64,000 nucleotides of DNA from the NCBI GenBank assembly GCA_031763025.1, contig JASSKH010000037.1, forward strand, positions 1,612,001-1,676,000. Direction: 5' to 3'. Below the pieces are notes generated by a model that worked only from the letters and a program-made list of their open reading frames with translations, had not been told where the DNA came from and ran no database searches. The position numbers and the translations under genes were made by a program. Positions within the stretch are counted from its first letter, which is position 1; every line of letters starts with the position of its first letter. This DNA comes from Macrocystis pyrifera (Eukaryota; Sar; Phaeophyceae; Laminariales; Laminariaceae). Shown piece after piece: positions 51,640 to 62,341 of this stretch.

Positions 51640-51900
51640 TCAGGAACGTTATGAGTGATCAACGTTCAAGCTCAAGCTGCACATTGTCGGATGGCAAGCA
51701 TAATAATAATCATGTTGCTGTACCAGGGTTGGACAAGATCGAGCAGCAACATAACGTTAAGGCTTGTGCACGTTCGTGGGTCTCCCGTTAACTCTGTGTT
51801 ACCGCGTTACCGTGATCGCTCCTCCAGTGCTAACACCATGTTAGTACGTTACCACGTCCCTGCGTTAGGCCCCATAACGTAGATAAGTGTTGTGCGGGAG
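51640..51900. repeat. GTTAC-rich sequence (continuation)
   Basis: GTTACCGCGTTACCGTGAT, AACACCATGTTAGTACGTTA and similar words match the domain ending at 46470. Confidence 0.4.
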
Positions 51901-51949
51901 TTACGTTATCCGAGGTGTGAAATACTTGGAATAGTACTCAGGAGTATGC

Positions 51950-53500
51950 ACAGCAGTATTGAATTTTGCGAGTAACGGTACCGGCACAATACCCGCAGTT
52001 TCCGAAGTACTTGAGACAGGCAGTATCTGCAGTGCAGAACCCCGACACTATGTGAGTACTCCCAGTGTGAGCAGTGCACAGATGCCTCCTGTCGTGCATG
52101 CTTCCGATTATACTGGAATTATTCGAGAGTATTTAGTATGTGAGTATTAACAGTATTGGGCAGTCCTATTACGGGGGTCCATAGTAAATAGGACCTACGG
52201 TACACACAAAAGCCTATATACTTATCCATCTTTACCAACAATATTTGGTCCTATTTACTATGGTCCCCCGTACTAAAGACCAATACATTTCCCGGTAGTA
52301 CTTGCCATATCCAGGATCCAGAGCTGGTCACCCCAACCGACGGCGGTTACTGAGCCGTTACCGGCAATATCGAACCCCGAAATACGTGAGGTCCAGGCAA
52401 TATCCGAGTACTGAAGTCCGAAACACTGTGAGTACTCGAAGCATACATGAGCTCATAATCGAACCCTAAAATAAGTCAGTACTCGCAGGTAATCGAGTCA
52501 TTTTCAGCTCTACTCTGGGTATATACTCCAGGTACTCACAGGTGGTCATTTTTCAGCTTTCTTTATAGGTACTCCAGGTACTCGCAGGTACTCACAGCCT
52601 TTTTCCTTTTTCAGCTTTTTTTGGTACTCCGGGTTCTGAGTCGATCAAAATGACTACGTAGTCGCGAGTCATTGACTGAGTACCAATGACTGGTGGTGCT
52701 GGCACTCTGACGGCCTTCGCACTTGTTCGTGTTGGTTTCTGCGAAAAACAGTGGATGAAACTATCGAAACGATGCACGTACGTGCTCAAGGTATGTACAG
52801 TAGTACATACCGTACTATAATTCTTCATACTCCGAGTATTATGAGAATATTTTGCAGTAAGTAGGAGTTGGCATTGCGAGTACTCGCGGCATGAGCATCA
52901 TCGGTACTAACGAACGGCTGAAATACTGCCAGCTCTGGCAGCACCCGCAATACGGAACTCCAGAATGCTTCGAGTGCGGGGGGAGTATATGCAGTATTGC
53001 AAACGTCGCCAGCGTATTAATACCAGTAACGGTCATTTCAGCCCCTGGTACTCTTGGGACGCGAGCACTCAGTCATTCGAGCTCCTCGTACCCTTGGAAC
53101 TACCAAGCATACTGAGTCGTTTCAGGTCCTGGTCCTTGGGAGTCGCAAGTGCTCAGTCATTTCAGCTCCTGGTACTCTTGCCACTCGCGAGGAAACTCAG
53201 TCATTTCAGATCCTCGTACCCTTGGAATTCTCGAGGACTCAGTCATTTCAGCTCCTCGTACTCTTGGCTCTTGGGACTAACTATTAGTCTTTCAAAATGA
53301 CTGGTATTCGCGAGTCAATGACTGAGTCTCGATGACTGATACCGGTATTCTGACGATCTTTTTTTGCAGCAGTACATCAGACGCCGGAATACTTGAGGTA
53401 CAGGCAGTATCCACAGCCGTATACTCCGTCGTACGAACCCCGAAATACTGCGAGTGCTTGCAGCATGAACAGTATCGATCGAACCCTATTCACCCTGGTT
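51950..53500. repeat. Degenerate GTACTCGCAGTA-type repeat (block 2)
   Basis: It has GCAGTATCTGCAGTGCAGAA, CGAACCCCGAAATACG and TACTCGCAGG words, and a sub-block (52990-53290) of TCAGTCATTTCAGCTCCTGG about every 45-60 bp. A CGGGGG MITE lies at 52172-52270. Confidence 0.45.
52172..52270. mobile_element. CGGGGGTCC-family MITE (copy 6)
   Basis: CGGGGGTCCATAGTAAATAG and CTATTTACTATGGTCCCCCG are exact inverted repeats over 20 bp, TA-flanked. It is the best-preserved member, so likely young. Confidence 0.8.
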
Positions 53501-53509
53501 GCGGCATTT

Positions 53510-54290
53510 ACTGCAGGGGCTATCGAGGGAAAATGAAAAATGGGGGGTGTGGGGGCAGAGGCTGGGGAAGGAGAAGCAGCCAATAGATGTCCAGTGGGCC
53601 ACGTGAGAATAAAGGGCGTGGGGCAAGGTAAAAAGCGAGCGCATGTGGAGAGCGGGAACCAACAGAAAAAAACAACGACGATGCACAGTACCGTCGACGC
53701 GGGGCATCCTGACGGGGACGGAAGGCGGCCGGGGGCTAAAGGTGGGGGGTGGGTGGGGCCTAATGTGGATGGGAATGGCGTTAATGTGCTTGCTGCTACA
53801 AACGTAGCTGCTTTGAGCGTCCGAGATAATTCGCGGAGAAGAATGGGGTGATCCACGGGACCCACTATTTGCGTAGGAGGGCATGCTAGCGTCTTACGAC
53901 GGGGAGGCGGTGGGCAGTAGTAGCTGGGAAGAGGGAGGGAAAGGGAGACAGACCGGATGGAAGCCAGGTTGAAAAGGGTAAACGGGATCAACACGGAACA
54001 AGGAGAGAACTACTCGCGGGGACGAAACAAGGGCGCGGTGGGGCAGGGAGCGTAAACATAATGCGGAGCGGGGGTTTGAGGCAGGCGAAAATGTACGGAA
54101 TATTCAAGGGGGTAGGTGTGCCGGAAGGAGCGCCGACGATGATTTTCTGGGGCTGAACGAGCTGTAAAGTGTGGACGGGGACGGGCAAGCGACATATTAT
54201 TCGAGGTTCGGCACAGCAGCAATTAACGGAGAAAAGGGGAAGGGGCGCGTGGGAAGCTGACCTTAATGGAGCTTGCTGTATACCCTCGGG
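53510..54290. other. Purine-rich plus strand without a supported gene
   Basis: GGGGA-rich sequence gives long proline/serine-rich frames on the other strand (up to about 205 codons) with no recognisable domain. It ends at a minus-strand LINE A tail. Confidence 0.4.
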
Positions 54291-54310
54291 GGGTTGGGGG
54301 GCGGGCGGAG

Positions 54311-54387
54311 GGGGCGTACTCATTTTGTGATTGCCTTAGTCATTTCACCATTGACCACGCATCCCATTCGAGACGGAGCAGGGGGGG
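54311..54387 (-). mobile_element. Short poly(C) LINE tail (minus strand)
   Basis: On the minus strand: seven C, TGCTCCGTCTCGAATGGGAT, GCGTGGTCAATGGTGAAATG, then AAATGAGTACGCCCCC. It has the same 5' cut and the same flanking C tracts as the 29883 and 37357 copies. Confidence 0.65.
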
Positions 54388-54389
54388 TG

Positions 54390-55190
54390 ACCATCCTGGC
54401 GGCGAGGAGTAAGAGCGATTCAGGTTTCTTAAAGGGAGGGGCGATAGACATCGACCGCGTTCAGTTCAAGGGGTAGAGGCGAACACGGAGGACTCGGCTT
54501 GGGCTTCAAAAATCTTAATGGACGGGAGAGGGGGCGTGCGATCGACAGGCAGGACAAGGAATAGAGTGGGGCGAGGGGGGAGAGTATGGTACATCAAGAT
54601 ATATATACAGGAAGAACACGCAACAGAGTCGCCGTGACGAGTCGGCGACCACCTCCCGGCTCTCACCTTCACCACCCTGAGCACGGCTACGTGCGTGCGC
54701 GAGCTCCGGTGTCCTCAGCAAGGAGCTCCACCCCAGCAGCGAACGCCTCCTCAGCGGGTGGTGTTACGGCTTAGGCCTAGGGTCAAGGGCTTGCATTAGC
54801 GCGAATAATCAGAGATCATGCACGTTTTAAGGCTCATGAACCCATGTTCAGGGGATAAACTACTCGCACTCAGCCTGAAAAAAAAGTTGCAGATCCAATT
54901 CGTCTTATTGTGCATGATAGCCGATTGTCGTGTCCAACCCTTGCACTTTTAGACAGGAACTCCCAAAACTAGGGGACGGTGTATTTGAAAAGCGCTTTGG
55001 GCCCACAGGGAGAGAGATAAATAAGCTCGCGAAATAACTTGAGCTATGAATAGGGTCTCTACCATACCCCCTGTGCTTATGGGGTTTCCAGTCTAACGGC
55101 ATTGTTTTTGGACACGACAATCGTCATTAACGCTCGAAACAGTCCTGAAACTCTTTTGCTTATAGAAATATTATCCGACACTAAACTGTG
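54390..55190. other. Spacer without an identified gene
   Basis: Mixed sequence. Open frames at 54586-54774 (+) and 54466-54721 (-) are unrecognised, and no splice context was convincing. GTCGTGTCCAA-type words near 54929 and 55115 form a weak inverted pair. Confidence 0.3.
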
Positions 55191-55194
55191 TGTG

Positions 55195-55325
55195 CTGCCT
55201 CACATTCACATTACCCCGCTATTTCTACCCAACTACATCAGTACACCCAGTGTCCGTCCTGATTACTTATCCTAGAGAGATACTATCTGTGATTAGATGC
55301 TCACAGACTGTGAGACAGAGAAAAC
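55195..55325 (+). repeat. CCAGTGTCCGT dispersed repeat (copy 5)
   Basis: CACATTACCCCGCTATTTCT, CACCCAGTGTCCGTCCTGAT, CCTAGAGAGATAC and GTGAGACAGAGAAA follow the order of copy 1 (2968-3085), its closest relative. Confidence 0.6.
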
Positions 55326-55591
55326 AAATTCCAAATACTGCAATTCCAAGCAGGGTTTCCCAAAAACGTGGTTGCAGTTCTCAAAGGCTTGTGATCCTCT
55401 TGGGAGTGAAAAAGTGACGAAAAAATAAAAACGAAAAAAACATTGTTACAGCAACGGCCACCACTGCTGCTGTGTGATTGCTATGATAGGGCTGTGATTT
55501 GGCTAGACTGCCCGGATAGTTATGAAATTATTAACATATAGCTGGCTGGAGAACGGCGAACGCCAGGCACTGACTTAGCCGACTACTATTA

Positions 55592-55690
55592 CGGGGGTCC
55601 ATAGTTAATAGGAGCTAAGGTTTACATAAAAACCTATATATTTACCTATTTTTAATAACAATATTTGGTCCTGTTAACTATGGACACCCG
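55592..55690. mobile_element. CGGGGGTCC-family MITE (copy 7)
   Basis: CGGGGGTCCATAGTTAATAG to GTTAACTATGGACACCCG, TA on both sides; the inner part matches copies 1 and 5. Confidence 0.8.
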
Positions 55691-56136
55691 TAATAATAGT
55701 CGGCCGGTGCTATTTGGCTCCACTATTCCTAAAAAAAAAAATACGTAGAGAATAACCGCCAACGGCCTTTCGGCAATGCCATCGGTACCGGCACAGTTTA
55801 GTCGGTGATGGCGTTGGGTTTTGGATGCGCCATGAGTTTCAGTGACCTTTCAGCTCTCTCTCTGAGCGAGTGGTCTTACTGGGGAAAGCGCACCTCCTAG
55901 CAAAAAAGCATTCATACAGTACACAAACAAGGGCACCCAAAAAGTGGCATACTTGGCACCGCTGCACTAGCACCTATTATAGCCAACTATCAATACCTAG
56001 CTGGCGAATCTTAAGAAGTCATCCGGCTCACAGCAAGTGATTGGAGGATGATACAAATTGGTATCCGAGATGCAATGCAATGCGAGCCGTTACACCGTAA
56101 AGGAACGCCACCGGCGCTTCATGATCAATGTTTAGT

Positions 56137-56585
56137 GTCGTGAACCGAAAACAGAAAAAAAAAAAAGTTTTTCGGTCTTTTTCGCCTACCGAACCCGATC
56201 ATTTGTTTTGGGGCATTTTTCTGTTGCCGAAAACCGACCAAAACCGGAAACCTGAAAAAACACCGTTTTTCTCGGCCAGTTTTTATGTCCGTACACCCTA
56301 CGCCGATAACGCCTACCTGGCAAACATCTGTATGGAAACCCCGAAAAACCCACCGATACTTTCGGCGAGAAACGAAAAACCAACAGAGTCATTTTCCGAG
56401 TCGGTTCACAACCCTCACGCCAACACATGCACACCGAATCCTTCGAAATCTCGACTATTTGGCTGATTTTTGTTGACAAACCGACCGACAAGTGTTTATT
56501 TTCGATTGAACGCCCCCGACCGGAACCGGCTGAGACGAAACCTCGAAAAACCGACCGAGTCATTATCGTTTTCGGTTCACAACAT
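56137..56585. mobile_element. Element with GTGAACCGAAAAC ends (about 445 bp)
   Basis: GTGAACCGAAAAC at the left is inverted at the right, and CCGACCGA/AAAACCGACC words recur throughout. No target duplication could be read. Non-coding; superfamily not determined. Confidence 0.5.
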
Positions 56586-56589
56586 TCCT

Positions 56590-57160
56590 CTTGTACAGGT
56601 GGGCGCTCACGATCCTCGTATTGATATCACCAATAAATAGAGTCATCATCAATGTTTTGGTGGCCATGTATATCGGGTATCGGGGGCCCGAAGGAGTTAA
56701 ACACCTCTTTGGAGAAGAGCAATAAGGCGAGTCTTTAGGGCTACAATGCCCAACATCGTTTCATAAGGTACGGTTTTCCTTTGGTTTCGCTACAAGCTAG
56801 ACTCGCTCATCACCTACTTTTCCACTGCGAGCTAGACCAAGACTCGCGAATCACTATGAACATGGCAATCGAGTTGAGCGGGTGTTACCGTAATAATATA
56901 CATACAAAATCCGTTCGTGAGTCCCACGCTTTGAGCCGACAGCGTCGCGCTGCGAACCAACACTGAAGAAGACACTCTGCCGACTACGCCAATATAAGGC
57001 GGACTCCCCAAGCACGCATTCCCTCTATTAATAGTATGATTGCGATGCGAAGTATAGCTGTTATTATTGCTTATTGTTCAGACCGAGGAGGGTTGCTATC
57101 TCGGGTCTTCACGGAACGGATTGACAGATACCTTGGGTGTGAACTTGAAATTTCACTCAT
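56590..57160. other. Spacer without an identified gene
   Basis: No frame or repeat recognised. Confidence 0.3.
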
Positions 57161-57163
57161 TAA

Positions 57164-58149
57164 GGGTCTCGCGTTATTAACAGGATTTTTTTTTTCTTCT
57201 CGTTTCGCGGAAAATCCCCGGAAACGAGAAAAAAATGCGGTGAGCCTCCTATATTCGTAGTCGCCTGGTAACTTGTTTCTTGTTTCATGAGGTTGCAACG
57301 CTCGTCCATCTGATCGAATAGTCAAAACCAGCGGCGCGCGCGGAGGCCGTCCGCTTGATCGTGCCGCTAGAGGTGCCCCGACTCCTATTAATACTACTAC
57401 TGTTAATGCAGTAAAGGCGACCCTACCTCGCCGTACCTCGCGAGCGTAGCTTACATCAACTTTTGGCGCTACAAAGCCCTGCATGACATGAAACTAGCTG
57501 GCGATTTCGTGTGGATCTCGGCTGTGTCGATGAGTCGGCTCTGTCGACTGGACGAATAAAGCTCTCGTTGTTCGTTGTGCACGGCGCTTTCTGCGACCAG
57601 CCACGGCCTGGGAATGACCCTAATCTATCCTGTACACAGAAATGCCGAGTGGCGTGCGTCTGCGCGATGTTCTGCGACGATGCGGGACTTTTCCGTGATG
57701 AGGGAATTTATGAGTAGGTTTAGCAATCTGGGAGAAGGGATCTTTAGGGGTGTTTTTGACTCGAAAATTTCTTAGCGCGGTCTGCACTTGGGAATCGTCG
57801 TCTGCAATTGAGAAATTTCCTGGTTCGATGCAAACGCGGCGCAGCCGCGTTAATGGCCAGTTTTATCCCGTTTTGGCTGCGGTTTGGGGTCAGGGTTATT
57901 AGGGATAGGGTTAGAGTCAGGGGTTGGGTTGGGTCTTCGCCGTACCTTGATCCCAACAGGAACCAAAACACCTGAACAGCCTACCAACATAAAGATCCCT
58001 TCTCCCAGATTGCTAGGGGACCTCGAAATTGTTTTTTGGGTAATTTACCGGGGCTGGAAAAATCCGCGAACCGCGAAAAAAAAAGCTGCGATCCGGGAAT
58101 TTTCCTCGAACCGCGAAAAAAAAAAAAAACGTCCGGTTAATAACGACCC
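57164..58149. mobile_element. PIF/Harbinger-like element with nested MITE (986 bp)
   Basis: The left end GGGTCTCGCGTTATTAACAG is inverted at the right (GGTTAATAACGACCC), flanked by TAA and TGA. T/A tracts and CGCGGAAAATCCCCGG-like words lie inside both ends. At 57721-58015 a second element has perfect 26-bp inverted repeats beginning TAGCAATCTGGGAGAAGGGA. Confidence 0.65.
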
Positions 58150-58259
58150 TGATGAGGCGTTACTATCTAGGGGAAGGAGACTTCATACTAATCCTCATAG
58201 AAAGAAGAGCAGCAGGACGACTTGTATTCAAATAGCAGTTGCTGTTAATATGAATTTTC

Positions 58260-58950
58260 GAGAGAAAATGCTTGAGGTACGTACGTGTGCTCGCAATTTC
58301 GGTTTCAAGTACTACTGCTGCGGATGCGGATACTGCGAGTACTTGCATTTTTTCGAGGGTCAGTAATGTACTGCGAATACTTCCGGACTCGCAGCACTTC
58401 GGGGTTTGATACCGTGTGGATACTCCTGGTCCTGTACTGGGATATTCAGCAAGTCGAAGTACTGGCATGTCCTCCTTTGGTATTACTCGTACTTGCAGTA
58501 TGATACCAAATTGTTCAGTATGTACAGGTAGTTTAACATCAATATGGCGTACACGGTACGAGTACTTCGACCATACTACTAATAATATCTGTGCACCCAT
58601 TCACATATGGTTCCACGAGTGTGGGAGTTGGAGCAAAAAGAGCTTTCGGGAGTATACCTGTTGCCTCGTATGTACGTGTACTCGCATGATTTTTGTGTTC
58701 GAGTACCAGGCACCGCCAGTATTTCGGGGGGAGGGGGGACTGGACACGAGTACTGGCAAATATTTTCGGGGAGTATAAACTACTGAGTACTCACAGTATT
58801 TCCGAGTTCAACACTCTGGATACTCTTGGGTACTGCCGAATATTTCGGATATTGATTGTGTAGTACGGGTATTACTTCTCTGCTCATACTCCCAAGTATT
58901 TAGGCCGCGGGTACTGCAATACTCTCAGCACTACTAATACTACCTTGTAG
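58260..58950. repeat. Degenerate GTACTCGCAGTA-type repeat (block 3)
   Basis: GAGTACTTGCATTTTTTCGA, GCAGCACTTCGGGGTTTGAT and GAGTACTGGCAAATATTTCG share the vocabulary of blocks 1 and 2. Confidence 0.4.
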
Positions 58951-58959
58951 AGCACGAAA

Positions 58960-59620
58960 TGTATTCGATACTCCCAGACCCACAAGTGCTGCCGTACACC
59001 TATCAGATACAGACATGTGCGGAGTATACAAAACGAGATCGAAGGCGCGATCGATGAGCTGGCGATGCCTACCAACTTACCAAAGGCTCGCAAAAAGCAA
59101 AAAAAAAAAAAAAAACGGCCGAGCGAACTGAACCCCTGACCCCAATACACGCAAAGTCGGGAAGTTGAGTATGCATCCCAGACATGCAGCTGCTAATCAT
59201 GCTAATACGAAGAGCATCATGTGAAAGGCAGACGAACAACGAAAAAGAGAGCAGACCAGTATCCACTTCGAGATGAAAAATTCACGGGGCAACGCGTGAC
59301 ACACGGAAAATTAACAACCGCAACTAAAGACAACTTCGCTCGAGCGGATAAATTCGAAGATCTTTGGACGCGTTGCTGTGTACTGGTGGTACCAGGTGCG
59401 TCGGAGAAACGGCCGACGCAACAAGGCCCTCACCACAACTGTTTTCACACCAAGTACATTGCTACTGCTGCGTACTCCACTACTGTAGCTTACCTCGCTA
59501 ATAGAAGGGGAGGCTGTCACGGGGATTGGATCTGGTTCCTGTTGCCGTCCCTCCACCATACCCCCCGCTGCTGCTGCCGTAACATAATACAGAGTAAAGG
59601 AATGATCAAGCACAAACCAC
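58960..59620. other. Spacer downstream of H4 copy 2
   Basis: An A-run of about 17 at 59099-59115. The frame at 59221-59652 (+) is open but overlaps the H4 3' hairpin and matches nothing, so it is not called. Confidence 0.35.
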
Positions 59621-59621
59621 T

Positions 59622-59657
59622 TTTCTTTCTTGAGGTTGGTGGTGTTGAGTAAACACC
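59622..59657 (-). terminator. Histone 3' hairpin and CAAGAAAGA element (H4 copy 2)
   Basis: On the minus strand GGTGTTTACTCAACACC (59641-59657) lies 63 nt past the stop, followed by ACCA and CAAGAAAGA (59624-59632), which equals the sea-urchin histone downstream element word for word. Confidence 0.88.
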
Positions 59658-59720
59658 AGTTGGTTTTGTGAAGAAAGTCAGATGGCTCCCAGACGTGAGT
59701 TAGTTGGGCGACGTCCAGCT

Positions 59721-60110
<390 letters not shown>

Positions 60111-60117
60111 TCACGTT

Positions 60118-60123
60118 CACGTG
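60118..60123. promoter_or_regulatory. CACGTG word in the H4 copy 2 promoter
   Basis: A palindromic CACGTG about 86 bp upstream of the ATG. It is the E-box/G-box type but is not seen in the other histone promoters here. Confidence 0.3.
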
Positions 60124-60186
60124 TCACCAGTGAAGCATTTTCCTGCCAAGTCCGGGCAGATAGTTGTGCAACATAATTGTTGAACC

Positions 60187-60213
60187 GGAACATAAAATTG
60201 TATCTGATTGGCC
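60187..60213 (-). promoter_or_regulatory. H4 promoter module (copy 2)
   Basis: On the minus strand GGCCAATCA, 11 bases, ATGTTCC, exactly as in H4 copy 1 and about 155-180 bp from the ATG. Confidence 0.6.
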
Positions 60214-60214
60214 G

Positions 60215-60675
60215 AATATTTTAGGTGTCAATTTTTGAATTTGAAAGATGTTACCGCCGGTATGGGAACTGGAACTGGGATGCGGATGGGGATACGAACT
60301 GGATATATTCTTGTGCAAGTGCTCGTGCTATCTGGGTGGTACATGTTATCTACGGTAGATGACACTCACTCTATGTGGCCATATGGCAGTATCTAAATGG
60401 TGTTGACAGTACAACGAGTAGGTTGGGGTGTGTGCATGCTGCTGTACGCTGGCTTCGGACCCTTTGACACAACAAAACTCCTCGCGCCTATCCCTGTCTT
60501 TCGTCTTGCGTACCATTTCCCCGCCTCTGTGAACACCACCGAAGTGTGCATGCGCGCGTGCACACTATATGCATTTACACAGATGAGCGAGACAGCTACG
60601 GGAGGCAACATGTGCAGTTTCGTGATGCAGTCCTACCAACGCTTCGGGCAGGCGTTAGTGTATGTATGTAGTAAT
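60215..60675. other. Spacer between H4 and a hAT-like element
   Basis: An open frame at 60397-60660 (+) has normal-looking composition (GWGVCMLLYAGFGPFDTTK) but no recognised family or splice context. Confidence 0.3.
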
Positions 60676-60679
60676 TTTT

Positions 60680-61648
60680 CAGGGCTTTTTTTCGCGGGTC
60701 GTGACTCATGACTCGACCCGCGCGTCGGGTCATAGGGTGTTCAAAATGTCACGGGTCGGGTCGTGTCGGGTCAACAGGTTTTCGAATCTCGCGGGTCGGG
60801 TCAGGTCGGGTCAAGAAGAGTTTTCAAATCTCACGGGTCGGGTCAGTTCGGGTCAAGAGGTGATGAAAAGCTCACGGGTCGAGTCGGGTCATGACCCGCG
60901 AGAAACGGGCCATTCGCGGGTCGGGCCAGCATAATGACCCACGAGTTGTTTTCTGCTGATCCGCGGGTCGGTCCCGCGCATCCGGCTCGCGGATCCGGGA
61001 CTTGAAACACTTACGTCCCGCTCCCTTACCCGAAAAAAACTTGTCTCGTACCAAGTACTTAATAATACTCCTAGTAATACTCCTTTGGTATCAAATTCTC
61101 ATTGAATCAAACATTCAAACACTGCCAAATCCATAACATACGTATGCCTGCATCCATCTACACCCACCACAAAACAGCCACAGGCCATATATCGGCGGGG
61201 GGCACAATAATAATGAAAAGTTTGTAAAGTGTCGACCCACAGCCCGGATCCGCGGGTCGAACCTGCGGGTCAAGATAAATGGTCCTCTTGCGGGTCAACG
61301 TGGTGACCCGACCCGCATGAAACCCGCCGTGTCTTACGGGTCAATCGGAAGGTGGCGGGTCGGGTCAGGTCGGGTCAGGAGGTTTTGAAATCTCACGGAT
61401 CGGGTCGGGTCGGGTCGGGTCAGGAGATTTTCAAATCTCACGGGTCGGGTCGGATCGGGTCATAAGTTTTTTATATCTCGCGGGTCGGGTCGGGTCAGGT
61501 CGGGTCAAGAGGCTTTCAAAATCTCGCGGGTCGGGTCGGGTCAAGTCAACACACCTCAACATTTTCGCGGGTCGGGCTGACCCCCGACCCGACCCCACCC
61601 GACCCGTGAGGTTTTTGACCTGACCCGCGAAAAACGAAAAACCCTTTG
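60680..61648. mobile_element. hAT-like GGGTC-array element (copy E)
   Basis: CAGGGCTTTTTTTCGCGGGTC at the left and GACCCGCGAAAA...CCCTTTG at the right. TAATTTTT and AAATTTTA flank it (6 of 8). The arrays have the same spacer pattern as copies C and D. Confidence 0.75.
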
Positions 61649-61779
61649 AAATTTTACGTAGTTTTTACTGGACGAACAAACGAGTGTACAGCAGCACAGC
61701 AGCAGTACCAGCACCGCGAGGTACGAGTAGTTTTTAAGAAACGTCAATTTGGTGTCCAGGCTCACAATGTGTTTTTTTT

Positions 61780-62083
61780 CAGTGATATGGCAGTTCCGGC
61801 GATTCCGGAACTCGCCCGAATTGTATCCAGCCGCACGGAATTTTTTTCCCCCGCGGAATTATGGAATTATTCTCAAGGGGGTTCGCGGTATATATAGACC
61901 TCCCTACCTGAGGGGGGACCACATACAGTACACCCCTAATAACTGAGATACTGAATCTGCGGGCCCCCCTCGATGTTCCGGGGATCCCTGTCTGCCGGCA
62001 TTGCCGGCCGGAACTGGAATTGTGCCCAAAACACGGAATTCCACGGCCGGTCAAATCGCCGGAATTGCCATCATGATTCACTG
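61780..62083. mobile_element. hAT-like MITE with CAGTGA ends (304 bp)
   Basis: CAGTGATATGGCAGTTCCGG at the left; GGAATTGCCATCATGATTCA CTG at the right. TTTTTTTT and TATTTTTT flank it (7 of 8). Short GGAATT/CCGGAA words repeat inside. Confidence 0.65.
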
Positions 62084-62341
62084 TATTTTTTCCGACCTTG
62101 ATCTATTAGCACTATTTGTGGTCCTGCTGTGTTGTTGAGCTGTGTGTTTCTTAACCCAATTTTCTTATTATATTGTTCGTGCCGATCTGAGCCTATTTTT
62201 CTTGACATCGTATATTGTTAATGCTTCCTGACTGCGGGCGCCCACTCTGTATACTGTTATGGTATCCCCTCTCCCCTGTTGCGGCGTTCTGATTTGTCAA
62301 TCGTCCCCTCATCATGCATGGCAGGCGTTGTCGCCTGCTTT

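Noticed and set aside
53377-53994. 205-codon minus-strand frame rich in P, S and L
   Set aside because: Low-complexity composition from a purine-rich plus strand; no recognised motif.
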